The position numbers were made by a program, and so were the translations under genes. 19,303 nt of DNA, taken from Methylococcales bacterium. Lineage in GTDB: Bacteria > Pseudomonadota > Gammaproteobacteria > Methylococcales > UBA1147. The notes beneath the pieces are model-generated. The model saw only the letters and a program-made list of their open reading frames with translations, was not told the DNA's origin and searched no databases. How positions within the stretch are numbered: the stretch's first letter is position 1; every line of letters starts with the position of its first letter. Location of the stretch: NCBI GenBank assembly GCA_024958995.1, contig JANXGZ010000184.1, forward strand, positions 1 through 19,303, written 5' to 3'. This document shows, piece by piece, positions 7,358 through 14,798 of this stretch.

Positions 7358-8011
7358 TTACTTGCCTTCTGCGATATTCTTTAGGCTAGCGAGCCCTTGT
7401 TTGAATACGCCAGAAACCGCTTCTACCGCGACCGCCTCGGTCAGTTCAGCGGGTGGGTTATTGTTCATGTAGCCACGGTAGAAACCGGCTTTCCAGATAA
7501 CCTGTGAACCGCCCTCCTTGTTGTCCTTGACCATGATGATGGCTGAGTAATTGCTCACCGGTAGCGCCTTGATCGCTACCTCTTCACCCGAGTGCGTGAT
7601 GGTCTTGACCGTGCTCATTTCGCTGATCTTGTAGGCATACATCATCTTCTTGCTGCTATACTTCTTGATCACTTCCTTGATCGTCTGACCATTGCCCAGA
7701 GAAAGGCTTCGGGTGGCACACTCGGCAGTCACCGATTCAGCATCTTCTCCCTTTCCAACCCAGACCCTCTCGTTGCTCGCGTTTTCCTTGCAAGCACCAT
7801 CGCTGAGCGGAAGATTCGCCGAATCGGATGACGTGACCGCCGGCAACCAACCCATCTCGCCGAAGTTCTTCAACGAATTCCAGACCACGTCCGTAGCGGC
7901 GTTGATCTGAACCTTTTCAACAACCTTCTGCCGAACCGGACCGTGCCCAAAGACAACCGAGGTACTGATCATCAATGACGCAAGGACGATTAATCTGAAT
8001 ACTTTCTTCAT
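7358..8011 (-). CDS. MxaD-like periplasmic SRPBCC protein
   Basis: A 217-residue protein with a clear signal peptide (MKKVFRL then a hydrophobic stretch, cleavage near VVFG-HG) and an SRPBCC (START-like) ligand-binding fold: VVEKVQINAATDVVW at the front, the middle IKKYSSKKMMYAYKI, and a C-terminal helix. The mature start HGPVRQKVVEKV, the LPVSNYSA segment and FYRGYMNNNPP strongly recall MxaD, a protein of methanol-oxidation gene clusters thought to help methanol dehydrogenase and cytochrome c interact. Relative to MxaD there is an insert of charged residues around 70-105 carrying two of its cysteines. The ATG at 8011 is chosen because AGGAGG lies 4 bases before it and the signal peptide begins there; the frame is open to 8038. 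It forms an operon with the propeller gene. Confidence 0.82.
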   Translation of the reverse strand: MKKVFRLIVLASLMISTSVVFGHGPVRQKVVEKVQINAATDVVWNSLKNFGEMGWLPAVTSSDSANLPLSDGACKENASNERVWVGKGEDAESVTAECATRSLSLGNGQTIKEVIKKYSSKKMMYAYKISEMSTVKTITHSGEEVAIKALPVSNYSAIIMVKDNKEGGSQVIWKAGFYRGYMNNNPPAELTEAVAVEAVSGVFKQGLASLKNIAEGK

Positions 8012-8077
8012 GCCGCCTCCTGTAATTTTTCTCAGCAAAACATTTAATTATCCTACTGTTATTAGTTATTCACAATG

Positions 8078-8106
8078 CTTATATTTTACAAGCCTCTTCC
8101 TCGAAA
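8078..8106 (-). promoter_or_regulatory. candidate promoter for the MxaD-like/YVTN operon
   Basis: On the - strand, TATAAG (8083-8078) is a good -10 element with TTTCGA (8106-8101) 17 bases upstream as a poor -35. The 5' UTR would be about 65 bases in a locally AT-rich stretch between sbcB and the MxaD-like gene. The weak -35 suggests an activator or chance. Confidence 0.3.
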
Positions 8107-8139
8107 CGAGAATCCATCCTCCTTTGGCCAAATCGACTA

Positions 8140-9591
8140 TCAGAGAGTGGAGGAACCGATCATGAGCCGATCGGACCATGCCTCGAGTTGATCAAGGATT
8201 ACACCCCGTTCCGGCGAGCAATCCGAACCCCCGCGTAAGTCTTCGATCAAACTCCGATACCTTGTAAGACTCAATCCACGTCCATCACCCCCCTGCCGGA
8301 TACGCTGCCGCCTGAAGGTCTCCCAGCGTTCTCTTTCGGTGTTGGAAAGGCTCGCGGGAAAATTTCGGGCACGGTAACGGAAAAGCATTTCCGATAGCCG
8401 CGAGTCCTCGAATTGACGACTGACCCCAGCCAGGTCAGCAGGATTCGTATTCCTGATCCAGGTCATACTGGCCTTGTCCAACTCGCCAAAGAACCCACCG
8501 CTGTAGATCATCAGGTCTGGATCGGTGGTTTCGGGCCGTGGATGATCTGAAAAAACCCGAACGACCTTTTCCACCAGGCCTTCCTGCTGCCTGATCGCAG
8601 CTAGATTTCGAAAACACAACTCCAGGTCAATACCCAACCTTTCAGCGTCCTGCTCTCTCATCGTTTTCAACGGCACAAGTACCGGACACTTGTTGATGTG
8701 TACGGTTTTCAGAGCAATCCTTTCTTGGTCTGCCGAACCTTCGGGGCCTGGCCGGAACAACCTCTTGCGCACGGCCTCGACATCAAGTTCGAACAGCGAC
8801 TGCGGATCTTTTGACAGGTTGTAAACGATGATACTGTTGGAATTGCCTGGGTCTCTGGCGAGAGGCTGGATCACCGCGATACATCCTTCCGACGCCGGGT
8901 ATCTGCCCGAAACATGAAGTAGCGGTTGCGCATCTCCGAAAACCAGTAGTGGCCTCAGTTTTCGTTTAATCCTCAACCCGAAGACGTAGGAATAAAGTTT
9001 TGGAAGCCGATCACGGACCAGTCGCGCAACACCAATGGTGGCCCTGACATCGGCAAGGGCATCGTGGGCTCCGGCATGTTCAATTCCGTTTGCACGGGCG
9101 ATATCTTCCAGTCGGAACGAGGGAAGGCCTGCCTCATTTCGAGGCCACTCGATCCCCTCGGGCCGCAGCGCGTGGGCAAGTCTCAGCGTATCCAGGATAT
9201 CCCAACGCGAGTTGCCACCCTGCCACTCGCGAGCGTAAGGGTCAAAAAAATTCCGGTACAGGCAGTTGCGGGTGATTTCGTCGTCAAAACGGATGCTGTT
9301 GTAGCCGACTCCGCAGGTATTCGGAACGGCCAGCTGATCATGAATCTGGCTGATGAACTCGGCTTCGGCTATCCCCTTTTGTAACGCCAACTGGGGGGTG
9401 ATGCCGGTGATCAGACACGCCTCAGGATGCGGCAGCATGTCATTGGCGGGCTTGCAGTACAAAGTCAGTGGGTCACCGACAGTTTCCAAGTCCTCGGTAG
9501 TGCGTATGCCGGCAAACTGGGCCGGACGATCCCAGAATGGATCCGTACCGAAGGTTTCGTAGTCGTGCCAGTATAAGGTCCCGGAGCTCAC
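8140..9591 (-). CDS. sbcB: exodeoxyribonuclease I
   Basis: Exonuclease I degrades single-stranded DNA 3' to 5' and works in recombination and mismatch repair. The product is 483 residues (E. coli 475). The DEDDh active site is complete: HDYETFG (Asp10, Glu12), IRFDDE (Asp103) and AHDALADV (His176, Asp181). The SH3-like and helical C-terminal domains follow, including FRYRARNFP typical of the family. The start is a GTG at 9591, with GAGAGG 9 bases upstream; it fits the family N-terminus (LYWHDYETFG). It lies 66 bases after the CBS-domain gene on the same strand with no strong terminator between, so read-through is possible. Confidence 0.96.
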   Translation of the reverse strand: MSSGTLYWHDYETFGTDPFWDRPAQFAGIRTTEDLETVGDPLTLYCKPANDMLPHPEACLITGITPQLALQKGIAEAEFISQIHDQLAVPNTCGVGYNSIRFDDEITRNCLYRNFFDPYAREWQGGNSRWDILDTLRLAHALRPEGIEWPRNEAGLPSFRLEDIARANGIEHAGAHDALADVRATIGVARLVRDRLPKLYSYVFGLRIKRKLRPLLVFGDAQPLLHVSGRYPASEGCIAVIQPLARDPGNSNSIIVYNLSKDPQSLFELDVEAVRKRLFRPGPEGSADQERIALKTVHINKCPVLVPLKTMREQDAERLGIDLELCFRNLAAIRQQEGLVEKVVRVFSDHPRPETTDPDLMIYSGGFFGELDKASMTWIRNTNPADLAGVSRQFEDSRLSEMLFRYRARNFPASLSNTERERWETFRRQRIRQGGDGRGLSLTRYRSLIEDLRGGSDCSPERGVILDQLEAWSDRLMIGSSTL

Positions 9592-9657
9592 GCTACTCGA
9601 CCTCTCAGACGGAATCGAGCAAACTTCAGAGGGTTTTGTTCACGACTGGAAAACCGG

Positions 9658-10053
9658 CTAGCGAAGCGAGTCCAGTGCCCTGAGTACATCGACCCGACTG
9701 ATAATGCCAACCAGGTCGACATCATCCACTACCGGGAAGCTTCTGGCCCCGCCCTTCTCGAACTTCTCTGCCACCTCGACGATACTGGTCTCCACGTCCA
9801 CCGTGGTCACGTCCGATGTCATGAATTCGTAAACCTTGCCACCCATCGACTGGTTGTAGGCGGAATGCAGAACCACATTGATACACTCCGCTTCCGACAA
9901 CATTCCCACCAAATTCCCGTGTTCGTCAAGTACCGGGGCCCCGGTTATCCTTTTCTGGAGAAGCCGGTTGATCGCTTCCAGCACATCGTCATGCATTTGG
10001 AATGAAATCACATGGGATGACATGAACTGCTTGGCTGTAATATCGGTAAGCAT
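9658..10053 (-). CDS. tandem CBS-domain protein (131 aa)
   Basis: The protein is two CBS domains and almost nothing else: CBS1 from about MSSHVISFQMHDDVLEAI to LVGMLSEAECINVV, and CBS2 from MTSDVTTVDVETSIVEVA to LVGIISRVDVLRAL. Stand-alone CBS pairs usually bind adenine nucleotides and modulate a partner. The ATG at 10053 is preceded by AAGGA 9 bases upstream; the frame stays open to 10128, but that extension is not domain-like. It follows nqrM by 122 bases on the same strand, so it may be a distal member of the nqr transcript or have its own promoter. The partner is unknown. Confidence 0.88.
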   Translation of the reverse strand: MLTDITAKQFMSSHVISFQMHDDVLEAINRLLQKRITGAPVLDEHGNLVGMLSEAECINVVLHSAYNQSMGGKVYEFMTSDVTTVDVETSIVEVAEKFEKGGARSFPVVDDVDLVGIISRVDVLRALDSLR

Positions 10054-10175
10054 GATCGATTTTTCCTTGTTGTTGTGCAGGACCATGGCGAGACTAATGT
10101 CACCGGCCATACCTGGCCCCCAAACCATGACTGTAGGTTCGCCAAGGCAACCCGACGAACACTTTACAATACGGA

Positions 10176-10355
10176 TTAAACTTTTTCAGCCATTTCGAAA
10201 CGCCGTCTGCGGGCGCATTTCAGAATGCAGACACAGTTGCCACTACTCGCACCTCCGCAGCTTCCCTTGATGCTGTCGCGTCCAAACAGAACACCGACGG
10301 CCATTGCCACGACCACCACGATCATAAAAAAAAACGTTAGGACAAAAATTGTCAT
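10176..10355 (-). CDS. nqrM: Na+-NQR maturation factor NqrM (59 aa)
   Basis: This gene is short and easily overlooked. Its product has one N-terminal transmembrane segment (about residues 3-24, FVLTFFFMIVVVVAM) followed by the NqrM signature: LFGRDSIKGSCGG and a four-cysteine cluster at Cys33, Cys41, Cys43 and Cys47, then an Arg-rich tail (ARRRRFEMAEKV). NqrM is required to assemble the Na+-NQR complex, probably by delivering iron for the Cys-bound cluster in NqrD/NqrE; work on Vibrio NqrM found its Cys residues important. It starts 7 bases after the apbE stop, the usual nqrF-apbE-nqrM order. The Shine-Dalgarno is weak, which suits translational coupling to apbE. Confidence 0.93.
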   Translation of the reverse strand: MTIFVLTFFFMIVVVVAMAVGVLFGRDSIKGSCGGASSGNCVCILKCARRRRFEMAEKV

Positions 10356-10362
10356 ATCCAGT

Positions 10363-11391
10363 CTACCCGTTACCAGCAGGAAATCCGGCCGTCTTCAGTG
10401 TCTCGAAGCCTTCCCCGCGCTTGTTGATGAATAATACCGTTAATTGATGTTTGCTTGCCAATTGAAATCCCTCATCGGGACCCAGTACCATCAGCGCCGT
10501 AGCCAGCGCGTCAGCACGCATCGCCGATGCATCCAGCACGGTGACAGAAACCAGTGCATGGCTGACAGGCCTTCCAGTCCTCGGATCAATGGTGTGCGAG
10601 TAACGCAAGCCGCCCGACTCGAAGAAATTCCTATAGTCTCCCGAGGTAGCGACCGCCACGTCGGTCAATTGAAGGACCTGTTCAATTGCCCTGATCCCAG
10701 CCTCCGGCTTTTCGACTGCGATGTTCCACATCTCACCATTAGCCCGACCACCACCGAGTTTGAGCTCTCCGCCTACTTCGACCAGGTAGTCGTCGATTCC
10801 GCGATTAACCAACAGTTCTGTTACCCGATCTACCGCGTAACCTTTTGCCAGTGACGAGAGATCAATGTAAAGCGCCGGATTAGTTTTCCTAGCCCGCTGG
10901 CCCGATTCATCCAGCTCGACCATCCTGAAACCAGTCCTCTGAACCAGAGTCTGGATGTCAGCTTCTGACGGAATCCCCGGGGATTCTTTTCCGGGGCCAA
11001 AGCCCCACAGATTGACTAGCGGTCCCACCGTCACGTCATAAGCTCCGTTACTCAGTTCACTGACGTTCACTGCTTCCGCCAGAACAACGCCCAACGGCTC
11101 GGATATCGATACCCAGTCGATCCCGGTGTGGCGATTGAATCTGGACAGCTCGGAATCCGGCAGGTAGGTCGACATCGTCAAATTGATGTCGTGGAAGGTG
11201 TGTTTAATGTCCTGTTTCAGTTCATCGGTATCCAGTCCGTCGGGCAAAACCGAAACCTTGACCGAAAAGGTCGTGCCCATGGTGGTTCCGGTCAGATGGA
11301 ACGGAAAATCTGCCTGTTTTTTTTCGGAACAGCCGGAGAAAACCAAAACAAGGAACAGGAATAATCCCATTCCTCGATTGAAGGCACGCAA
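10363..11391 (-). CDS. apbE: FAD:protein FMN transferase, lipoprotein
   Basis: ApbE links FMN from FAD through a phosphoester bond to threonines of NqrB and NqrC outside the cytoplasm. Family motifs: GTTMGTTFSVK, SRFNRHTG, VGPLVNLWGFG, DLSSLAKGYAVD, EVGGELKLGG, VATSGDYRNF, SHTIDPRTGRPV and the Mg2+-binding region near ADALATALMVLGP. A lipoprotein signal is present (hydrophobic run then FSGC, Cys21). The start is uncertain: the frame opens at 11448 inside nqrF. The ATG at 11370 would leave a signal peptide without positive charge and has AGGA touching the ATG, whereas a TTG at 11391 gives MRAFNRG before the hydrophobic core with a weak GGCGG upstream. I prefer 11391 (342 aa), 13 bases after the nqrF stop. 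Confidence 0.93.
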   Translation of the reverse strand: MRAFNRGMGLFLFLVLVFSGCSEKKQADFPFHLTGTTMGTTFSVKVSVLPDGLDTDELKQDIKHTFHDINLTMSTYLPDSELSRFNRHTGIDWVSISEPLGVVLAEAVNVSELSNGAYDVTVGPLVNLWGFGPGKESPGIPSEADIQTLVQRTGFRMVELDESGQRARKTNPALYIDLSSLAKGYAVDRVTELLVNRGIDDYLVEVGGELKLGGGRANGEMWNIAVEKPEAGIRAIEQVLQLTDVAVATSGDYRNFFESGGLRYSHTIDPRTGRPVSHALVSVTVLDASAMRADALATALMVLGPDEGFQLASKHQLTVLFINKRGEGFETLKTAGFPAGNG

Positions 11392-11404
11392 TACGACCGC
11401 CGGA

Positions 11405-12625
11405 TCAGCCGCCGAAATCATCCAACATGATGTGTTCATCTTCCACACCCAGGTCCTTCAGCATCTTGGTCACCGCGTTATTCATCATTGGTGGCCCACA
11501 CATATAGAATTCGCAGTCCTCTGGTGCAGGATGGTGCCTGAGATAGTTCTCAAAGATCACTTCGTGAATGAATCCTGTATATCCGGTCCATTCATCGGAT
11601 TCAATGGGATCAGACAGTGCGCAATGCCACTCGAAATTGTCATTTTCCCGGGTTAGCCGATTGAAATCATCGACGTAGAACATTTCCCGCTTGCTGCGTG
11701 CCCCGTACCAGAAACTCATCTTGCGCTTCGAATTAAGACGACACAGCTGATCGAAGATATGAGAACGCATGGGTGCCATACCCGCCCCGCCGCCAATGAA
11801 GATCATCTCGTTCTCAGTGTCCTTGGCAAAGAAATCGCCAAAGGGGCCTGAAATCGTAAGCTTGTCGCCCGGCTTCAGGTTAAAGATGTAAGACGACATG
11901 ATCCCCGGGGGCGCTTCCGGCGACTTTGGTGGGGGCGTTGCGATACGCACGTTCAGCTTGATGATCCCTCGTTCTTCCGGGTAGTTGGCCATCGAATAGG
12001 CACGCGTGGCCTCCGCCTTTACGTTCGAGGTGTAGCGCCACAGATTGTAATTGTCCCAGTCATCCCTGAACTTGTCAGGAACATCAAAGTCCGTGTACTT
12101 GACTTGGTGGGGCGGGCATTCGATCTGGATGTAGCCGCCGGCCTGAAAATCAACATGTTCGCCTTGCGGAAGTTCCAGTACCAGTTCCTTGATGAAGGTC
12201 GCAACGTTGTCGTTGGAACCAACAGTAGCTTCCCATTTCTTGACCCCGAAGACTTCTTCCGCAACCTGGATGGACATGTTGTCCTTTACCGTCACCTGGC
12301 AGGAAAGGCGGTCGCCCTGACCGGCGTCCCTCTTGTTGATGTGGGTCGTTTCCGTTGCCAGGATCTCACCTCCACCTTCAAAGACCCGGACCCGGCACTG
12401 GGCACAGGTTCCACCACCGCCGCAAGCCGATGGAACAAAAAGACCGGCATCGGCGAGCGCCATCAGCAGTTTCGAACCGACCGGTGTTGTGACCGTTTTT
12501 TCATCGTTGATCAGGATTTCAACATTACCCGTAGCCACCAGTTTCGACTTGGCTCCGAGGATGATCGAAACCAGGCTCAGAACGATAACGGTAAAGAACA
12601 GGACACCTAAGAGGACTTCTAGCAT
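11405..12625 (-). CDS. nqrF: Na+-NQR subunit F, NADH dehydrogenase module
   Basis: NqrF oxidises NADH in the cytoplasm and passes electrons into the pump. The 406-residue protein (Vibrio cholerae 408) has one N-terminal membrane helix (about 3-23), a ferredoxin-type 2Fe-2S domain with Cys68, Cys74, Cys77 and Cys109, an FAD domain with RAYSMANYP (about 208-216), and an NADH domain with GGGAGMAPMR (278-287) and CGPPMM (Cys376). It ends in the usual aromatic-Gly motif DDFGG. The ATG has AGGGA 6 bases upstream and lies 9 bases after the nqrE stop. No key residue is missing. Confidence 0.97.
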   Translation of the reverse strand: MLEVLLGVLFFTVIVLSLVSIILGAKSKLVATGNVEILINDEKTVTTPVGSKLLMALADAGLFVPSACGGGGTCAQCRVRVFEGGGEILATETTHINKRDAGQGDRLSCQVTVKDNMSIQVAEEVFGVKKWEATVGSNDNVATFIKELVLELPQGEHVDFQAGGYIQIECPPHQVKYTDFDVPDKFRDDWDNYNLWRYTSNVKAEATRAYSMANYPEERGIIKLNVRIATPPPKSPEAPPGIMSSYIFNLKPGDKLTISGPFGDFFAKDTENEMIFIGGGAGMAPMRSHIFDQLCRLNSKRKMSFWYGARSKREMFYVDDFNRLTRENDNFEWHCALSDPIESDEWTGYTGFIHEVIFENYLRHHPAPEDCEFYMCGPPMMNNAVTKMLKDLGVEDEHIMLDDFGG

Positions 12626-12634
12626 GGCATTTCC

Positions 12635-13243
12635 CTATAGCTGTATGCCTGAAAAAGACATGAACCCAAGCGACATCAGCCCAGCCGTTATAAACGTAAT
12701 TCCGAGTCCCTGCAGTCCTTCCGGAACATCACTGTACTTCAGTTTTTCTCGGATGCCCGCCATCGCGGTGATGGCCAGCGCCCATCCCAGCCCGCTACCT
12801 AGTCCGTAGACGATGCTCTCGGAGAGATTGTAGTCTCGCTCAATCATGAACAGACTGCCCCCAAGGATGGCACAGTTCACGGTGATCAATGGCAGAAAGA
12901 TACCGAGGGCGTTGAAAAGTGCGGGGAAAAATCGATCAAGCACCATTTCCAGAATCTGGACAATGGCCGCAGTCACGCCAATGCAACTCAGCAATGCAAG
13001 GAAACTCAAGTCGACATCCGGCAGCCCCATCCAGGCCAGCCCCCCCTCCTTGAGGAGATGGTTATAGATGATATTGTTGACCGGAACGGTCAACGTCTGC
13101 ACGACAAGCACAGCGACACCGAGACCAATCGCAGTGGAAATCTTCTTGGAAACAGCCAGGAAGGTGCACATCCCCAGAAAGAAGGCCAACGCCAGATTCT
13201 CAACGAAAATAGCCTTGATAAATAGGCTCAGATAAGCTTCCAT
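12635..13243 (-). CDS. nqrE: Na+-NQR subunit E
   Basis: NqrE is an integral membrane subunit with about six helices that, with NqrD, holds the intramembrane 2Fe-2S cluster. The 202-residue protein carries the two cluster cysteines in their usual settings, GMCTFLAVS (Cys26) and TVNCAILG (Cys124). The ATG at 13243 shares one base with the nqrD stop (TGATG) and has AGAGGT 7 bases upstream. The same frame is open as far as 13795 across antiframe nqrD sequence, but that extension is not real protein. Confidence 0.97.
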   Translation of the reverse strand: MEAYLSLFIKAIFVENLALAFFLGMCTFLAVSKKISTAIGLGVAVLVVQTLTVPVNNIIYNHLLKEGGLAWMGLPDVDLSFLALLSCIGVTAAIVQILEMVLDRFFPALFNALGIFLPLITVNCAILGGSLFMIERDYNLSESIVYGLGSGLGWALAITAMAGIREKLKYSDVPEGLQGLGITFITAGLMSLGFMSFSGIQL

Positions 13244-13920
13244 CAATGCACCTCTAGATGAACATCGGTTCCGTGGGCGGTTGGAATGATTGAGTGATCC
13301 GGCTTCTCTACTTGTACCGGTTTCAGCGTCCGGATTCCCCAGATAAGCAACCCGATGATGAAAAATGCGCTCGGGGGCAATAGCAAAAGACCGTTGGGAA
13401 CATACCAACCGCCGTCCTGTACGAGCGGAAAAACCACGTTCCCGAGTAATTTTCCGGATCCGAACATCTCTCTGATAACGGCAACCACGATCAGGATCAG
13501 ACTGTAACCCAGGCCGTTCCCAATCCCGTCGATGAAGCTCTGTAAGGGCGGATTTTTCATGGCGTAGGCCTCTGCCCGACCCATCACAATGCAGTTGGTA
13601 ATGATGAGTCCGACGAATACCGAAAGTTGCTTGCTGGCATCGTAGGCGAAAGCCTTTAGGATCTGGTCGACGACGATCACCAGCGAGGCGATGATCGTCA
13701 TTTGCACAATGATGCGGATACTGGAGGGAATGTGGTTCCTGATCAAGCTTATGGAAGCACTGGAACACGCAGTAACCGTGGTCAGCGCAACGCACATGAT
13801 CAGAGCCGTCGAAAGCTGGGAGGTAACGGCAAGCGCCGAACAGATCCCGAGCACCTGCAGCGTGATCGGATTGTTGTCGACCAGTGGATCAAGAATAATC
13901 TTTCTGGTTTCGCTGCTCAT
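13243..13920 (-). CDS. nqrD: Na+-NQR subunit D
   Basis: NqrD is the membrane partner of NqrE. The 225-residue protein has the cluster cysteines in LGICSALAVT (Cys27) and ITNCIVMGRAEAYAMK (Cys110), and six hydrophobic helices. It is about 15 residues longer than typical NqrD; the extra part is a hydrophilic His-rich tail (about 205-225, ending HGTDVHLEVH). The ATG follows the nqrC stop by two bases and has AGAGGA 5 bases upstream. The stop overlaps nqrE. Confidence 0.96.
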   Translation of the reverse strand: MSSETRKIILDPLVDNNPITLQVLGICSALAVTSQLSTALIMCVALTTVTACSSASISLIRNHIPSSIRIIVQMTIIASLVIVVDQILKAFAYDASKQLSVFVGLIITNCIVMGRAEAYAMKNPPLQSFIDGIGNGLGYSLILIVVAVIREMFGSGKLLGNVVFPLVQDGGWYVPNGLLLLPPSAFFIIGLLIWGIRTLKPVQVEKPDHSIIPTAHGTDVHLEVH

Positions 13921-13922
13921 CG

Positions 13923-14798
13923 CTATCCTCTTTGATTTCTGATTTTCTGCAAATAGAGCGAAAAGCCCTGTTTGCCCGTCCAGTAACGAAGCAGGTTGGT
14001 CACGCCGTTACTGGTAAGCGTTGCACCGGCCAGTCCGTCTACCTTGTATTCTGACCCGAGCTTCGAACGATCGACGACTCCCTTGACAAGGCCGATAACC
14101 GACGTACCACTCTCATCGTAGATTTTCTTGCCCGGCCATAACGCCCGCCACCGAGGGTTGACAACTTCGCCGCCGAGACCCGGGGTTTCCGCCTGGTCGT
14201 AGAAATTGATCCCGACCACGGTCTGCCCGTCACCTTCGAGAGCCAGAAATCCATACAGGGTTGACCAAAGGCCATAGCCGTGAACGGGCAACACGATTTT
14301 CTCGATCCGATCTCCGTTACGCAGCAGATACACCTTTGCCAAACGAGCACGCTTGTGGATGCCTGCAATATCATCTCCTTTCGCGATCTTCAAGTTCATC
14401 GCAGGATCCTTAGCGGCCTTGCGCTGATCATAGGTCGCCGGATCGATCGTCTCATCGTATTCGCCCGAATTCAGATTGACAATCTTCTGCTCGATGCGAC
14501 TGAACGCCTGGTTAATATCGACTCCTTCCTGCATCAAGCCGACAACACTGAGGATGTTTTTCTTGATGTCCCTTGCCTTGTTGTCCTGCTGGATCGATTT
14601 TAATGCCACGGCCGAGCCAGAAACCAGGATCGCGCAGACGACGCAAAGCGCCAGCGCTACCGAAATGGTTTTCTCAAGACTGTCATTGGGCAGGGCCAGG
14701 AGCTTTTTAGCGTATGGGCCACCCTTGTTGCGAAAGGATTGGTAAAGAGCTCGGCCAGTTACCATGATTTCTGAAACGATTTCATTCACCCTAGACAT
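13923..14798 (-). CDS. nqrC: Na+-NQR subunit C, N-terminally extended
   Basis: NqrC carries a covalent FMN on the outer face of the membrane. The 291-residue protein has one membrane helix (about 45-66, ISVALALCVVCAILV), a soluble domain with ETPGLGGEV, and the flavinylation site DGLAGATLTS, where Thr260 is the expected FMN acceptor. Typical NqrC is about 255-260 residues and starts just before the helix; here some 40 extra residues (MSRVNEIVSEIM...RNKGGPYAKKLL) precede it. The ATG at 14798 overlaps the nqrB stop by 8 bases and has AAGGG 8 bases upstream; an internal ATG at 14765 has no good binding site. The residue two before the acceptor Ala-Thr, usually Ser or Thr, is Ala258. Confidence 0.95.
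   Translation of the reverse strand: MSRVNEIVSEIMVTGRALYQSFRNKGGPYAKKLLALPNDSLEKTISVALALCVVCAILVSGSAVALKSIQQDNKARDIKKNILSVVGLMQEGVDINQAFSRIEQKIVNLNSGEYDETIDPATYDQRKAAKDPAMNLKIAKGDDIAGIHKRARLAKVYLLRNGDRIEKIVLPVHGYGLWSTLYGFLALEGDGQTVVGINFYDQAETPGLGGEVVNPRWRALWPGKKIYDESGTSVIGLVKGVVDRSKLGSEYKVDGLAGATLTSNGVTNLLRYWTGKQGFSLYLQKIRNQRG

Noticed and set aside
9626..9660. GGTTTT/AAAACC inverted repeat after the CBS gene as a terminator
   Set aside because: The stem is short and AT-rich with a 12-base loop and no following T run, so it does not look like an intrinsic terminator.
12635..13795. 386-codon ORF that would extend NqrE upstream
   Set aside because: The extra 184 residues are an out-of-frame reading of nqrD. 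NqrE's family start, ribosome binding site and TGATG overlap all place the start at 13243.
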